A DNA stretch of 64,000 bases from Dipteronia dyeriana (Eukaryota; Streptophyta; Magnoliopsida; Sapindales; Sapindaceae). The stretch is from assembly GCA_032871835.1 (NCBI GenBank), contig CM065299.1, forward strand, positions 43,846,706-43,910,705, read 5' to 3'. This document shows positions 22,967 through 36,603 of the stretch, piece by piece. Made by a program: the position numbers and the translations under genes. Position 1 is the stretch's first letter. Each line of letters opens with the position of its first letter. A model generated the notes under the pieces. It had not been told where the DNA came from. It did not search any database and saw only the letters and a program-made list of their open reading frames with translations.

Positions 22967-25078
22967 CGTTGGGTTTATGTCCTAAAGATGTAATTTGCAA
23001 ATGGATTTATCAAATAAATAAAAGAAAAGTTCAATTCATTCTTGTTGTGTTGTTTATTTTATAACTTGTGTATATATTTAAAATCCAAGATTGCCTGATG
23101 TAATCTCTAATTGTGTATATGAGTGTCATATACAGATAGATACAGTAAGAGATGTGCAATCTAATGAGTCCATAGAAAGCAAATAAAGTTGGGTACTTTA
23201 TTTGTGGTTAATTTATAGCTTCGGTCCGTTCTGTAATGTACTGTGATTCTATCCTGAATCATTTATATGAGATATGGGAATAGAGGAGCCTTTGTGATGT
23301 GATCATATAGGACTGGGCCACGATCTATATGAATCTCTCACCAAGATCCGTTTACCAATGAGATTCATATCTATCAACTAATGATGGCTATATGTGGGTG
23401 ATCTTAATCTTGAGTGTCTTATCGACTCCTTCAGGTTAAGTCGTGGTCTTTGATATACCATAGGTGAGGTCGAATGCAGTTCCAGTTCAACATACTCCGT
23501 ATGTTGGGATTGTGGTTTTGCTTATGGCTAGGAAGGTTTGTACACAATAGTGGAATCCACTCCATCCTGTGAGAAGTAGATGATAGTTCCCTTAAGGGTT
23601 GAATTGGGGCTTGGACAATATGAGCGCTCTCCTAATCCGTGAGGAAATAGGATTTATTGTTCATTAGAGAATCAACGGTACTTAAAGGATATATGTAATT
23701 AGAGGAGTTAAACGGACATTATGACTCAACTCTAGTTATGAACTACTGTGGAGGATCACACCATATGTAATAGTTATATCGATGGATACCGAGTTGTATT
23801 GGTCTGTGTAAATGCGTCTGCAGTTGAGACAGTGCAGCTTCGGATTTTTTATGGAATAACATCGGAGTTAATAATCAAAGAATATTAATTAAATAGTTTA
23901 ATTAATGATTCCGAAGATTATTAGAGCTCAAAATACTCTGGGTCCATTAGGTCCCCCTACTAGCCCGATTGATTTAGGTAGCAAGGGTCACGGTTAATTA
24001 ATTGGATTGTCCAATTAATTGTGTTACGAAAGTGACACGTATTTATTCCGAAATTAATTGAATAATTAGATTATTTAATTAATTAATGATAATGATTATG
24101 TTAATTTAAAAATTAGATTATTTAATTATGTAATTAATGATTAGTTGGAGGTAGTTGATTGATATTTAATTTTTAAAGATAAGATAATTTGATTGTTTTA
24201 TTTTTACTAAATTAGATATTTAATTTTGAATTTAAAGAATTTGAATTAAAACAAATTGATTAGTATCTTTAAAGATATGAGATATCTTAAAAGCATGAAA
24301 TTGATTAGTTTTATCAAAATATAAATATATAAATATATATATATATATATGATATATATGTTTTAAATATTGAGATAAAATAAATAGAATCAACAAATAT
24401 CAATGCATTGAATGAGTGTTGGCATGTTATACAGTTTTATGTATATGTGAGACACAACATAAGTGTTTGCATAGGATGCAAACTCAACAGTGCATGAATG
24501 AATAAAAGAGAAAGATAAAACATGCAACTAAGAATTTGCATTGGATGCAAATTAGGGTTGCGTGAAAACAACACTGATACACGTAATTATTTTAGTTCAA
24601 AAGAAAAGACATATGCGTAAGACGCACAACTGCACAAGTGAGATCAGTGCAATTATTTTGTTGTAAGTAGATCGGTGCATATTTTTTTTGGGTTACTGTA
24701 ATATTTTGCTCTGAAGTGTTCAAGCAAGTTTTTGCATGTGAAAATATCAAAGCAAGTGTTGCATAGTGATCAAGAAGAAAGAATTTCTTCAAGTCTTTTT
24801 TCTACACGCCACACACAGTCACCAGTTTCAATAGATAGCGAGGAAGATCGAGTGGTTCAGACATGAGCATATCGTAAAGTGAAAGATCCTCCAAACGTTG
24901 ATAAGATTTTCTTCTTATTATTATATTGATTACAATTTTCTGTGTATACATATTGTATGTATGAGTTCCAAAAATAATTATGATCCCAAATTCACTGGTC
25001 CTAGATACAGATTATGATCTGTATAAAAAATTTTAAAACCTTACTTCCGCTGCGTGACCGATGAACGGGGTTCCAACA
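22967..25078 (+). repeat. 5' LTR of element A
   Basis: 2112 bp, starting CGTTGGG (the terminal T is changed; the other LTR has TGTTGGG) and ending TTCCAACA. It contains a perfect 11-bp inverted repeat with a 3-base loop at 23996-24020, conserved in the other LTR. Confidence 0.93.
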
Positions 25079-25080
25079 AT

Positions 25081-25092
25081 CGGTATTAGAGC
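25081..25092 (+). other. Primer binding site of element A
   Basis: CGGTATTAGAGC, a slightly changed version of TGGTATCAGAGC, lies three bases after the LTR. Confidence 0.8.
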
Positions 25093-25303
25093 CAATTATT
25101 TTTCGGAACAGAAAATTGTTTTAATTGCTCCTGTATGTATGAATATGTAGGCACCATCTATATGATTGTATGAATGTTTATCATTAAATTGTTTAATTTA
25201 AACATGGTTGATCGTAAATTTTTATAGTACTGTAGATTTAGGGTTTATGGGTTGTACAATTATTTTTATTTTTATTTTTATTATTTTTACTGCTATTGTA
25301 TAG

Positions 25304-25351
<48 letters not shown>

Positions 25352-26795
25352 AACCTGTAAATGAAGAATTGGAAACATATGCGGGGGGTACTATTCACCA
25401 AGGGTACTGTTCCACGCGCACTGTTCACACGTACTATTCATGTGGTACTATTCATAACACTATTCACATCGTCTTGTATGATTCCGTTGGCAAGTGTGGA
25501 TTTCCTATTTCGGATTCATGAGATGAATCGGAGTGACCTGAAGAGACTGAAAGATTTTTGAAGTTCCAAGAAGACCAAGGAATGTCTTAGGGGAATTTTT
25601 TGTAATTTTAGATACCATTTTTATTAGGTTAAATAATCCATAGTACGCAGTGAATTCATGTATGCTTTATATTATGTGATGATAAAAGCATTGTCATGTA
25701 TACGTATGTCATTTAGATTAGATGTGCCTACACAAATATATTTGATATGTCATACATGCATCATAGCCTGATATTTTATGTATTTTTTTAATGTTATTTA
25801 AATGGGCAATACACATAAATGGCTATGAATAATGAGATTAGTTTTTTAATGGTTAGAAAACTTGGTAATTCTCATTAATATTAATCTAGTTATTAAAGAA
25901 TTTAATAAGTTAGATTAATAGGGTCATTTATTGTAATTAGGATTAATATGATTAGTTACCTAATAATAAATGAGCCGAATAAAGTGTTAGAGTTTTAATC
26001 GTTAAAACTTGGTAAACACTAACATAATAATCTGACCTTAGTAAATAGTTTACAAAGACTTGGATTATTCACTAACGGATTAGATTTTTAATAGTTAAAA
26101 ATCATAAATAATTTATTAGTTAATTAGAACTTGTTTCTAATAATGAATTAATTAATGCACTAGATAACTTGATTAAAGTTAGCCGTTTAATCCTGTAGAG
26201 TCTATGTGCATTAACGGATAATTGAAAACCCTAATTTTAAAATAGTGAATGGGAGAGGGATATATGACATATATATCCCATAGTCTCCATCGTTAGTTCA
26301 ACACCGTGAGATCCGAGTGGGGCCTCGTGAAGGCTTTGCTTTCGTCCTCTCTAAGGAGGGTTTCCACAAAGGTCAATATTAAGGTTGACTTCCTAACCGA
26401 TAGGATTTCTGAGGGTATTTCGGGATTGACCGACCTAAGGCGGTAATTCTCGAGTTAAGCTCGTGAGAACTAAAATGATGGGCTACACTCACGAAGGTTT
26501 TGATTAAGTTTGTTAATTAAAAACCTGACTTAATAAACGATGGTTGAATGATATGGAATAAGAGTTATTCTAGAATATCATTTGATTGAGAATGTCTCGG
26601 TCCAACATGCAAAGACTTGACCGACCCTAATGCGGCACTTCTTTGTGGTATGTTGGATTGTCGTGGTATAGTAACTGTTTTAATCTAGTTCTAGTTCATT
26701 AAACATGTTCATGCATCATGTTTAAATTTATGTCAAAGCACTCGCACTTGTTTTTAATAAATGACTGAATGAATGTTTTATTTATTTCAGCAAAT
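25093..26795 (+). other. Leader of element A, non-coding
   Basis: 1.7 kb between the primer site and gag, AT-rich. It contains an (AT)n run at 25306-25348 and a cluster of diverged ACTATTCA-like words at about 25388-25472. A TTTATTTCAG acceptor-like sequence lies just before the gag ATG. No coding sequence is seen. Confidence 0.6.
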
Positions 26796-26958
26796 ATGTC
26801 TTCTGCGTTACTACAAATTCTCACAAACGACAAATTAACTGGTGATAACTACACTAAATGGAAGCTTAACATTAATGCAATATTGGTCACCAAAGACCTC
26901 AAGTTTGTTCTTACAGAGGAATGTCCTCCAGCGCCTGCTGTCAATGCCGTACGAACTG
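26796..26958 (+). pseudogene. gag: gag of element A, 5' part, split by element B
   Basis: Starts MSSALLQILTNDKLTGDNY and continues YTKWKLNINAILVTKDLKF, a copia gag N-terminus. Another ATG lies 27 bp upstream in frame (26769); I prefer 26796 because similarity starts there. Element B cuts the frame after VRTV, and coding resumes at 36604 with REAYERWVSSDEKARTYV. Confidence 0.88.
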
Positions 26959-29257
26959 TGAAGAAAAAAATCGCGCAATAGAAGCCTAAAAAATAAAAAA
27001 CAGGGTTTGGTATAAATATTAAAAAAAATCCCTTTTTAATAACAAGAACCTTAACCCTAGATTAATTTATGTATATAAAAAAGTACCGTACCTTATTTTT
27101 TCTCGTTACGATTGAACTAGCGTCGAATTGAATCTGCAAGATCTTCCAATCCAATCACGAACGTGAATCACCTAGGAGTGTGGGCTTCCTTTTTTAAAAT
27201 TGTATACCTGAGGATGGAAACAAACAAAATCTTCTTCTTTGTTAGTCACAATAATCCTCCAAGAGAAAACCCAAGAACGTCCGGTCACTTGTGAATTATC
27301 AATCAATTTGATTGAAAGTCACGTGAACCTTGATTCGATGTTGTATACAAAACCCTTTTGATACAAATGATACTAGTGTACTATCGAAAACAAAAATGTT
27401 CCCTCTTTCCTCTATGCTTGGTCGAATTCTTCACACAATGAGTTTGACGTTTTTTTTTTAATAATAAAAAACAATTTCTCAAGCTAAAAAATTATTTCTT
27501 GGTCAAATTTAATAGGTAGTATATATAGAAGACCAAATCCTTTCCTAAGAATGATTTACTTGGTGGACAAGAATCTTTTCCCTATGTAGATTTCCTTGAT
27601 AACCATGAATCCTTTTCAAAAAAGATTTTTTTTACACCAAGACTCCTAATCCAACACATTAGTGTATCTGTGACCATATTAAAGAATTCATGGTAGGCAC
27701 ATCTAATCTAAATGACATACGTATACATGACTCATAATCCGACTCATAATCCAACTCATTAGTGTGTTTGTGACCATATTAAAGACTTCCTAATTTGACT
27801 AGATAAATCATTCCTTTTATTTGTCTTCCTAATTTGACTAGATAAATTATTCCTTTTATTTATCTACTTATCAAATATAGTCTTTAATATTAATTATACT
27901 ACCAACAATAGTATAATATTAGGAGACCTTCTTCTATTAAGAAAACAATTTTGACTTTTAATTAAATAAATAACTAATTACCAAATTAATTAATTTCCAT
28001 TTAATTAAATTATAAAATAAAAAACAATATAATAAGCTATTTTATATAGCCTTCCAGCCCAAGACCAAACATGGGCATATATATTATTTTTCTTATTTTA
28101 TTAAATCTATTGGACCTAAATAAAAAGTCAACATGTGAACTAGACACATTCATTCTAAAAGAAAGAAGTCCACATGCCTAAATACAATTCTAGATGGACC
28201 CATATATTGGTCCTGTAGAATATATCAAGTGATCCATACAAGTTCGTATGGATTGGGGATCTTGGCGGGTTATCTAAATTTAAGCTCCAATTGACATAAC
28301 TTAATCACAATCAACAAATGATTCACTTAGGTCATTAATTTTAGTTCATTCTACTAAAGAACTAAAATTGAACTCTTAAATAAAGATAGAATAAGTTTAT
28401 ATTGCTCATTCATACCCTAGCCAACTTTATTGGTGATAGTGTATCCTCGTGAAGAATACTAGTAATCGTCAAGCCAAGTTACCATATTTACTCATGTGAC
28501 CACATTTTGAACTTGGATATTTTGACTTGTCCAGAAGCCATGTTTCAATAGACACTGTTGAAAACTTAACGCTAAGATTTAATATCAAGTACCTCAAAAT
28601 ATCCATATGGTGGTATTCTACTCGTATTTAATAAATGGAGTCACGATGTTCATATCTATAAATGAAGTCCTCTATCGATTATCAAATGAATACCACCAAA
28701 CTATCAAGGATAGACTATGTTATATAATCGTACTCATTGATAGCTCAAATGATAACACTTGCAACCATAAGTCCATCATTTATCTCAGGATTGAGATAGA
28801 CTCTCCGATTGTCTTCAAGTGAAAACTTTTATCCATTGACGGTTCTAGATAAAGTATTTTACTGTGATCCAATACAATGCACCCACTGCACTAGATTATT
28901 TTGCCTAAAGACACCATATTTTGATGATTTTAGACTCATCATAACACATTTGATCCCACTCAAATGCTAGCAAAAGAATCTACAATTTTAAAAAGATAAA
29001 GGTGCCCAACCTTTTATCTTAAGTTGTGAATATTATTCTAGGCTAACTAAAGAATTGTGTCTACCTCATACATATCTAGATAAATAAACAATTCTTTTTT
29101 TCTCATAGTCTTTTGAACTTATGATTATTTACTTTTGACAATTATAATAATTAAACTATAAATGCTATAAGATTTGTTAAACTAGAAATCACTTTATTAA
29201 TATGAAAAGATTGTCAAATACATTATTATACTCTTGCTATCGAGCATAATCCCAACA
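26959..29257 (-). repeat. 3' LTR of element B
   Basis: 2299 bp, running TGAAGAAAAA to ATAATCCCAACA in + reading. It is similar along its length to 34398-36598 and to the solo LTR 638-2333. Confidence 0.93.
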
Positions 29258-29332
29258 ATCTCCCACTTGCTCTATAGCAAAAGTGTCATATCTCTCATCC
29301 TCATGTACTCTAGATGCCCATCATAAACTCTT

Positions 29333-29623
29333 TTATGGAAGAGCCTTTGTAAAGGGATCCACTAGATTATCTGCTGACGCGATCTTGGTAATCGTCACGT
29401 CACCCCTATGCACAATTTTCCTTATAAGGTGATACTTTTTTTCAATGTGTTTCCCTCTTTTATGACGTATTGGTTCTCTTGAATTAGTCATTATTCCACT
29501 ATTGTCACAATAGATAGTGGTCTGCTTATTCACATTAGGAACCACTTCCAAGTCAATCAAGAATTGTTGGAGACAGACAGCCACTTTAGAAGCCTTGCAT
29601 GCGGCAATATACTCGGCTTCCAT
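29333..29623 (-). pseudogene. pol: RNase H end of element B pol
   Basis: Minus-strand frame with MEAEYIAACKASKVAVCLQQ, CDNSGIMTNSREPIRHKRGK and GDVTITKIASADNLVDPFTK, the C-terminal half of a copia RNase H up to the usual DPFTKAL end. The earlier half continues at about 29640-29760 and 29875-30177 across frame breaks. It closely resembles the equivalent part of A (48238-48588). Confidence 0.9.
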
Positions 29624-29874
29624 GGTGGAATCAGCAATACAAGATTGTTTGATACTCCTCTATATGACTGCCCCTCCTCCAAGTGTAAATAACGATCTTG
29701 ATGTTGATCTTCTGGAGTCACAATCCGATTAGAAATCGGAATCTATATACCTAACGGGAATTAGATCCCCTCTAAAGTATAGAAGCATATAATCTCTCGT
29801 TTTTTTGAGATATTTGAAAATATGCTTGACTGTTGTCTAGTGATCAAGACTAGGATTCGATTGAAACCTGCTAA

Positions 29875-30585
29875 CTATGCCAATAGTAAAAAAATATCCG
29901 GTCTAGTACAGAGCATTGCATACATGAGACTTCCAACTGCCAAGGCATATGGAACCCTACTCATGAATTGCTTTTCATGCTCATTCTTAAGAACTTGTTC
30001 CGTAGAAAGTTTGATTCCATGTCTAAAAGGTAACATACCTTTCTTGGAATCTTTCATAGAATACCTAGACAAGATTTTACATATGTATGAAGCTTGGGAT
30101 AATGAAATCGTTCTATTCTTTCTATCCCTTATGACTTGGATACCAAGGATATAATTTCCTTCTCTTAAATCCTTCATATCAAATTGTTTTGCTAACCATT
30201 CTTTTACTGATGTTAATACACCTACATCTTTTCAGATGAGTAATATATCTTCAAAGTAAAAAACTAGGAAAACCAACTTGTCACCTTCAATCCTTTTGTA
30301 TACACAGGGTTCGTCAAGGTTTTGAATAAATCTAAAACTTTTCACAGCTTGACCGAACCCTATGCTCCATGATCTGGATGCTTGCTTCAATCCATATATT
30401 GATTTTTGCAACTTGCATACCCTTTCCTCTTGGCCTTTTTCAATGAATCCTTCTGGTTGCATCATATAGATGCTTTCGTCAAGACTTCCATTAAGGAAAG
30501 TTGTCTTGACGTCCATTTTCCAAATCTCTAGGTCTACAGATGTCGTAATGGATAAGAGTATCCTAATGGATTTAAGCATGGCCAC
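29875..30585 (-). pseudogene. pol: Reverse transcriptase of element B
   Basis: The minus strand at 30585-30232 reads MAMLKSIRILLSITTSVDLE, IWKMDVKTTFLNGSLDESIY and VCKLQKSIYGLKQASRSW, the copia RT blocks. The catalytic box is YFED rather than YVDD (about 30245). The segment 30177-29875 carries GNYILGIQVIRDRKNRTISL, the thumb and connection part. A stop separates the two pieces at about 30178-30231. The changed active site and stops indicate it is dead. Confidence 0.9.
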
Positions 30586-31239
30586 AGGAGAGAAGGTTTC
30601 TTCATAATCGATACATTTCCTTATGTGTATAATCTTTTGCTACCAATCTAGCTTTAAAGATTTCCACCTTTCCATCCATTCCTCTTTTTCTCCAGTATAC
30701 CCACTTGCACCCAATAGGTTTTATCCCTTTAGGCAAGTCTATAAGAGACCAGACTTTGTTTTTGAACACAGATTCAATTTCGGATTGTATTGCCTTTTGT
30801 CAATGGCCACAATCAATATCTTCCATTGCTTCCTTGTACGTATAGGGATCGTCGTCGTCCGAGAGATTCTCTACAAATTCTCCTAGACCGATGTATCTCT
30901 CGGGTTATCTATTAACCCGTCCATTACGACGACGTTTGGTAGATAGTTGATCTTGTGTTGGTGTGGAACTTTCAATTGGGCTAGATTGTGAAACCTCTTG
31001 TGGAATTGTATCTCTTGAAAGCTCATTCAGAACAATTCTACTTTTAGGCACAAAATTATTCATATAGTCCTCTTCCAGAAATTTTACATTTGTCGAAACA
31101 AATACTTTAAGATCTGAAGGACTATAGAAATAATATCCTTTTGTTCCCTTTGGAAACCTTATAAATATGCATGTTTCTGAACGGGACTACATCTTTTTTG
31201 TCTTTCCTTTTAACACGTGTGCAGGACATCCAAATATCC

Positions 31240-32234
31240 TTAAGTGTTGTAAACTAGGCTTTCGCTCCATAACTCATGCGGTGTTTTAAGAACCCACTTA
31301 TATGGTACATCGTTTAGAATGTATATAGCAGTTTGCAAAGCATATCCCCAAAAAGAATTAGGAAGCGTTGAATAACTCAACATAGACCTAACCATATCCA
31401 AAAGAGTTTTATTTCTCCTTTCTACCACCCAATTTTGTTGAGATGTACTTGGTGCAAAAAACTTAGAAATTATCCCATTATCAATAAGATATTACTGAAA
31501 CTCACCAGATAGATATTCTCCACCATGATCAGACCTCAAGATTTTTATGCGTTTCTCAAGCTGGTTTTCTACTTCAGCTTTAAATGCTTTGAACATGTCA
31601 AAAGCATCTGACTTATGTCTCATGAGATACACATAGCCAAATCTTGAGTGATCATCCGTGAAAGTGATGAAGTACTCATATCCACCTCTAGCTTGAATGC
31701 TCATAGGTCAACATACATCAGTGTGTATCAATCCTAAACATTCTATGGCTCTTGTGCCTTTGGTCGTAAACAACATTTTGGTCATTTTACCTTCCAAACA
31801 AGATTCACAAGTTTTTAGATCATCAACCTTTAAGTCACTTAGAGGTCCATCACTAACCAATCGTTTAATCCTATTAAGGTTAATATGACCTAGGTGCAAC
31901 TGTCATAGGTAAGTTTCACTCTTGATAATTTTACTATTTTATGATTAGGTTCCATTGATTTCGTGTCTAACAAGTGAGATATTTTATGCAAATAGAATTA
32001 GCCGTTTTCCAATGTACCTTTGCAAATAATTTTGTCATTCGTACTAATAATAAAGGCTTTATTAAAAGTAACCGAATAACCAAATTTATTTAAACAAGAA
32101 ACTGAAATTAAATTCCTCTTGAATTGATATACATAATAAACGTCTATTAAATCTAAATGTCTGTAAGAATCTAAATCGATTCTAATATCTCCCACTACAC
32201 TAGTAGACACCAACGCTCCATTGCCTAAATGCAA
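31240..32234 (-). pseudogene. pol: Protease tail, pre-integrase and integrase of element B
   Basis: The minus strand from 32234 reads ALVSTSVVGDIRIDL and NLISVSCLNKFGYSVTF, the region after the protease active site. Next come MHLGHINLNRIKRLVSDGPL and CESCLEGKM (31899-31790), the zinc-binding part. The integrase core follows, with catalytic residues in LIHTDVC, FTDDHSRFGYVYLM and [11 protein letters not shown]. The segments 31899-31708, 31704-31492 and 31428-31240 are separated by stops. It would insert element DNA; this copy is broken. Confidence 0.88.
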
Positions 32235-32249
32235 GATGAATTCATTCTC

Positions 32250-32978
32250 ATTCAGTCTTTTCCTTTCCGGGACCCCTTCTGGTTAGGCCCAAGTTGCTTT
32301 TTCTTCTATTGTTTCATGACCGTCCTATGGGTCTTAACAGAAGCAACTTTACTAACCGTAAGAATCTTTTAACCCTTACCTTACACAAGGATTTTCTCGG
32401 TGCTCTGATCATCTTGCATCAGGCCTTACAATATGCTTTCCTTATTGTTTATGGTGTAGTTTAACTTGAACTAGTCAAAGGAATCTGATAGTTAGTTAAC
32501 GATTATGTCAATTTTCGTCTCATCATCTATCTCAGCACCATTCAGTTCAGTAATGTAAAGATGTGCTATGACATACATCATGTGATCTTTCACAGCCTAT
32601 TCAGGTTTCATCCTAAGATTTATGAAAGCAGTCACTGCCTCCCTCTTAGTCATCCTGGACTTCATAGCAAACATCTCTTCCAGAGACATCAATATATCAG
32701 CAATAATCTCCATTCATTCATGTTTCTGTTGCAACATGTCGGAGATGGTGGTCATAATTTAATGTACATTTAGCTATCTCATCTGAAGACTTCCACTACA
32801 AATACTCATCTCTTTGCTCCTGAGTAGATTCATTAGTAGGAGTAGGTGGTTTAGGAGTAGATAGAATGAACTTATGTTTTTCAACTTGCAACAACAACCC
32901 AATTTTCCTTTTCCATTTGACATAATTATCATCAGTTTAAGTATTATCTTTTAGGATGTTGATTAGGGACGGGGTCAT
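32250..32978 (-). pseudogene. gag: gag of element B, heavily degraded
   Basis: The minus-strand ATG at 32978 begins MTPSLINILKDN and, after a stop, DDNYVKWKRKIGLLLQVEKH, matching A's gag opening (LTGDNYTKWKLNINAILV). Many stops follow, but the reading can be followed to a lysine/arginine-rich end near 32260. It is too degraded to give a product. Confidence 0.65.
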
Positions 32979-34195
32979 GATTTCCTTTTAATAACAAAAA
33001 TTATATAAGTAAATAATCATGATAAAGCACTTTGGTAGTTCAATCATAAAATAATTAAATAAAATAATTCAATCATAAAATTCAATGGTGATCCAACACC
33101 CATAAATATCACGCCTCATTGGGGAGTTCGTACCATTTACTAGTTGGACTAGGTCCCACCTAATTGTTAACATAACAACCAACGTTTTCAATTTTAGCCT
33201 TGTGATTTTATTAACAAGAACTCTTGGGAGGATATTAATAAACTCACATTGAGTGTGTTACCAAGTTATCGACCTTCAATATAATCCCTCACGAATATCC
33301 CTCCTTTGGGAGTAGATATCGTTTGGGTTAATTGTCTAGCCTATCCTTGTAAGGAAGTATCTTGCTAAATTCCATTCATGAATTCATCTTGGGAGGTTGC
33401 ACGAAACATAAAGCTCAACTAAACTTAGAGGCCGTAGGTGATCCAAAACACCTTCTCCCACTCAATTATTTAAGGCGTGTGATCGAATTTCAAATAATGA
33501 TTTACCAAATTATCTAGATGCCAATTAGATACCGAAACCATTCAATGCATGTTCATACCAAAAGAGATATATGAGTGGCACTCCTATTCTATATGATATG
33601 TTATCAAACAATGACAAACATTGCAATATTTACAAAAATATAAATAGCTACAATTTTGGTCCATCCTAGAAAAGCAAGTAAATTACATATGTCTTGGAAT
33701 ATAAAAAACTCATTTCTTGGTGAACAAGTCTTCACGCTACCTCCCGTGGGCGTGCGCACCCTAGGCTACCTCCTATAGACATGCGCAGCCCATGGATTTC
33801 ATAGGGTTTCCGTGCGCAGCCCACGCCACAAAAACCATGGTCGCGTGCTCTTCGCACGCACGTTTGTTGCTATGGCTCGTTCGCCCCAATCTTGTTCCGG
33901 TTGCTTCCAATTCTTCAAAACTTTGAGTCTTCGATACTTAAATGTATTAGAGAAGAATTTTAAATAAAAAAATACTGCAGTTTTTTTTCTTCTTACAATA
34001 TAGTGTAGTTTTTTTTATTATTACAATATAGTGCAGTTTTTTTTATGACAACAACAAAATAAAAATAAAAAAACTTAGTAACTACCAAAAAGGAAATTAT
34101 GGTGATGATAGGTCACCCTTCTTGTTAAAATCCCAAAAACAAAAATACATTGAAATTCTATGACCAAAATTGAGCAACAACAATCCATATATAAA

Positions 34196-34231
<36 letters not shown>

Positions 34232-34243
34232 CCATATATTCCA

Positions 34244-34288
<45 letters not shown>

Positions 34289-34382
34289 TACCTAGAGTGT
34301 CATCTTTTTCTAAAACATGCATATATATAATAAAAGAAAAGGATTCACGTACATATACATCAATTAATCAAGGGTACAACCA
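32979..34382 (-). other. Leader of element B, non-coding
   Basis: 1.4 kb between the primer site and gag. It includes a GC-rich patch at about 33730-33890 with GTGCGCA-type words, poly(T) stretches near 33980-34040, a (CA)n/(AT)n run at 34194-34232 and an (AT)n run at 34246-34286. No coding sequence is seen. Confidence 0.55.
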
Positions 34383-34395
34383 GGCTCTAATACTA
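34383..34395 (-). other. Primer binding site of element B
   Basis: Plus-strand GGCTCTAATACTA is the complement of TAGTATTAGAGCC, a diverged Met-tRNA primer site three bases inside the 5' LTR. Confidence 0.8.
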
Positions 34396-34397
34396 AT

Positions 34398-36598
34398 TGT
34401 AGGGAAAACCGTACAACGAAAGCGTAAAAAATAAAAATCAGGGTTTGGTATAAATATATAAAAAAAAAAATCCATTTTTAATAACATGAACCTTAACCAT
34501 AAATTAATTGATGTATATAAAAAGTATCGTACCTTTTTTTTTCGTGATGATTGAACTAGCGTCGAATTGAATCCGTAAGATTTTCCAATCCAATCATGAA
34601 TGTGAATCACCTAGAAGTGTGGGCTCCCTTTCTTTAAATTGTATACCTGATGATGGAAACAAACAAAATCTTTTTCTTTGTTAGTCACAATAATCCTCCA
34701 AGAGAAAAACCAAGAACTTCCGGTCACTTGTGAATTATCAATCAATTTGATTGAAACTCGCGTGAACATTGATTCGATGTTGTGCACAAAACCCTTTTGA
34801 TGTAAAGGATACTAGTGTACTATCGAAAACAAAAATGTTCCCTCTTTTCTCTATGCTTGGCCGAATTCTTCACAAAATGAGTTGGACGAAGTTTTTTTTA
34901 ATAACAATAAAAAACAATTTCTCGCACGAAAAAATTATTTCTTGGTCAAATTTAAAAGGTAGTATATATAGGAGACCAAATTTTCTCCTAAGAAGAATTT
35001 ACTTGGTGGGCAAGAATTCTTTCCTTAGGTGGATTTACTTGGTGACCAAGAATCCTTTTCAAAAAAGAATTATTTTCTACACCAAGACTCATAATCCGAC
35101 TCATAATCCAACTCATTAGTGTGTTTGTGACCATATTAAAGACTTCCTAATTTGACTAGATAAATCATTCCTTTTATTTGTCTTCCTAATTTGACTAGAT
35201 AAATAATTCCTTTTATTTATCTACTTATCAAATATAGTCTTTAATATTAATTATACTACCAACAATAGTATAATATTAGGAGACATTCTCCTATTAGGAA
35301 AAAGATTTTGATTTTTAATTAAATAAATAATTAATTCCCAAATTAATTGATTTCCATTTAATTAAATAATAAAATAAAAAACAATATAATAAGCTATTTT
35401 ATATAGCCTTACCACCCAAGACCAAACATGGGCATATATATTATTTTTCTTATTTTATTAAATCCATTGGACCTAAATAAAAAGTCAATATGTGAACTAG
35501 ACTCATTTTTACTAAAAGAAATAAGTCCACGTCTTAATACAAATCTAGATGGACCCATATATTCGTCCGGTAGAATATATCAAGTGATCCGTACAAGTTC
35601 GTGGCGGGCTATCTAAATTTAAGCTCTAATAGACATAACATAAAATCAACAAATGATTCACTTAGGTTCAATCTATTAATTTTAGTTCATTCCACTAAAG
35701 AACTAAAACTGAACTCGTAAATAAAAATAGAATACCCTAGACAACTTTATTGTAGATAGTGTATCCTCGTGAAGAATACCAGTAATCGCCAAGAGCTCAT
35801 AGACCGCCTATAGCTCTCTAAGTTACCATATTTACTCATATGACCACATTTTGAACTTAGATATTTTGACTTGTCCAAATGCCATGTTTCAATAGACATT
35901 ACAGAAAACTTAACTTTAAGATTTAATATCCAATACCTCAAAATATCCATATGATGGTATTCTACTCATATTTAATAAATTGAGCCACGATGTCCATATC
36001 TATAAATGAAGTTCTCTATCGATTAACAAATGAATACCACCAAACTATCGAGGATAGACTATGTTATATAATCATACTCATTGATAGCTCAAATAATAAC
36101 ACTTGCAACCATAAGTCCATCATTTATCTCAGGATTGTGATAGACTCTCCGATTGTCTTCCAGTGAAAACTTTTATACATTGACGTTCTAGATAAAGTAT
36201 TTCACTGTGATCCAATTAATACACCCAGTGCACTAGATTCTTTTACTAAAAAACACCACACTTCGATGATTTTGGACTCATCATAACACATTTTATCCCA
36301 CTCAAATGCTTGCAAAAGAATCTACAACTTTGACAAGATAAAGGCGTCCAACCTTTATCTTAAGTTGTGAATATTTTTTAAGACTAACTAGAGAATTGTG
36401 TCTACCTCATACATATCTAGATATATGAACAATTCTTCTTTTCTCATAGTCTTTTTACCTTATGATTATTTACTTTTGATAATTATAATAATTAAACTAT
36501 AAATGCTATAAGATTTGTTAAACTATAAATCACTTTATTAATATGAAAAGATTGTGAAATACATTATTATACTCTTGCTATCGAGCATAATCCCAACA
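34398..36598 (-). repeat. 5' LTR of element B
   Basis: 2201 bp, running TGTAGGGAAAACC to ATAATCCCAACA in + reading, followed by TSD AACTG. Confidence 0.93.
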
Positions 36599-36603
36599 AA
36601 CTG

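Larger units (their letters stand above)
26959..36598 (-). mobile_element. Element B: Ty1/copia retrotransposon inserted in A
   Basis: 9640 bp in reverse orientation, with perfect TSD AACTG at 26954-26958 and 36599-36603. LTRs are 26959-29257 (3') and 34398-36598 (5'). Minus-strand order is primer site, leader, gag, protease, integrase, RT and RNase H, with a polypurine tract (complement of ATCTCCCACTTGC) at 29258-29270. LTR divergence is about 5-6% over the first 240 bp by eye. Stops and frameshifts occur throughout. A solo LTR of the same family lies at 638-2333. Confidence 0.95.
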
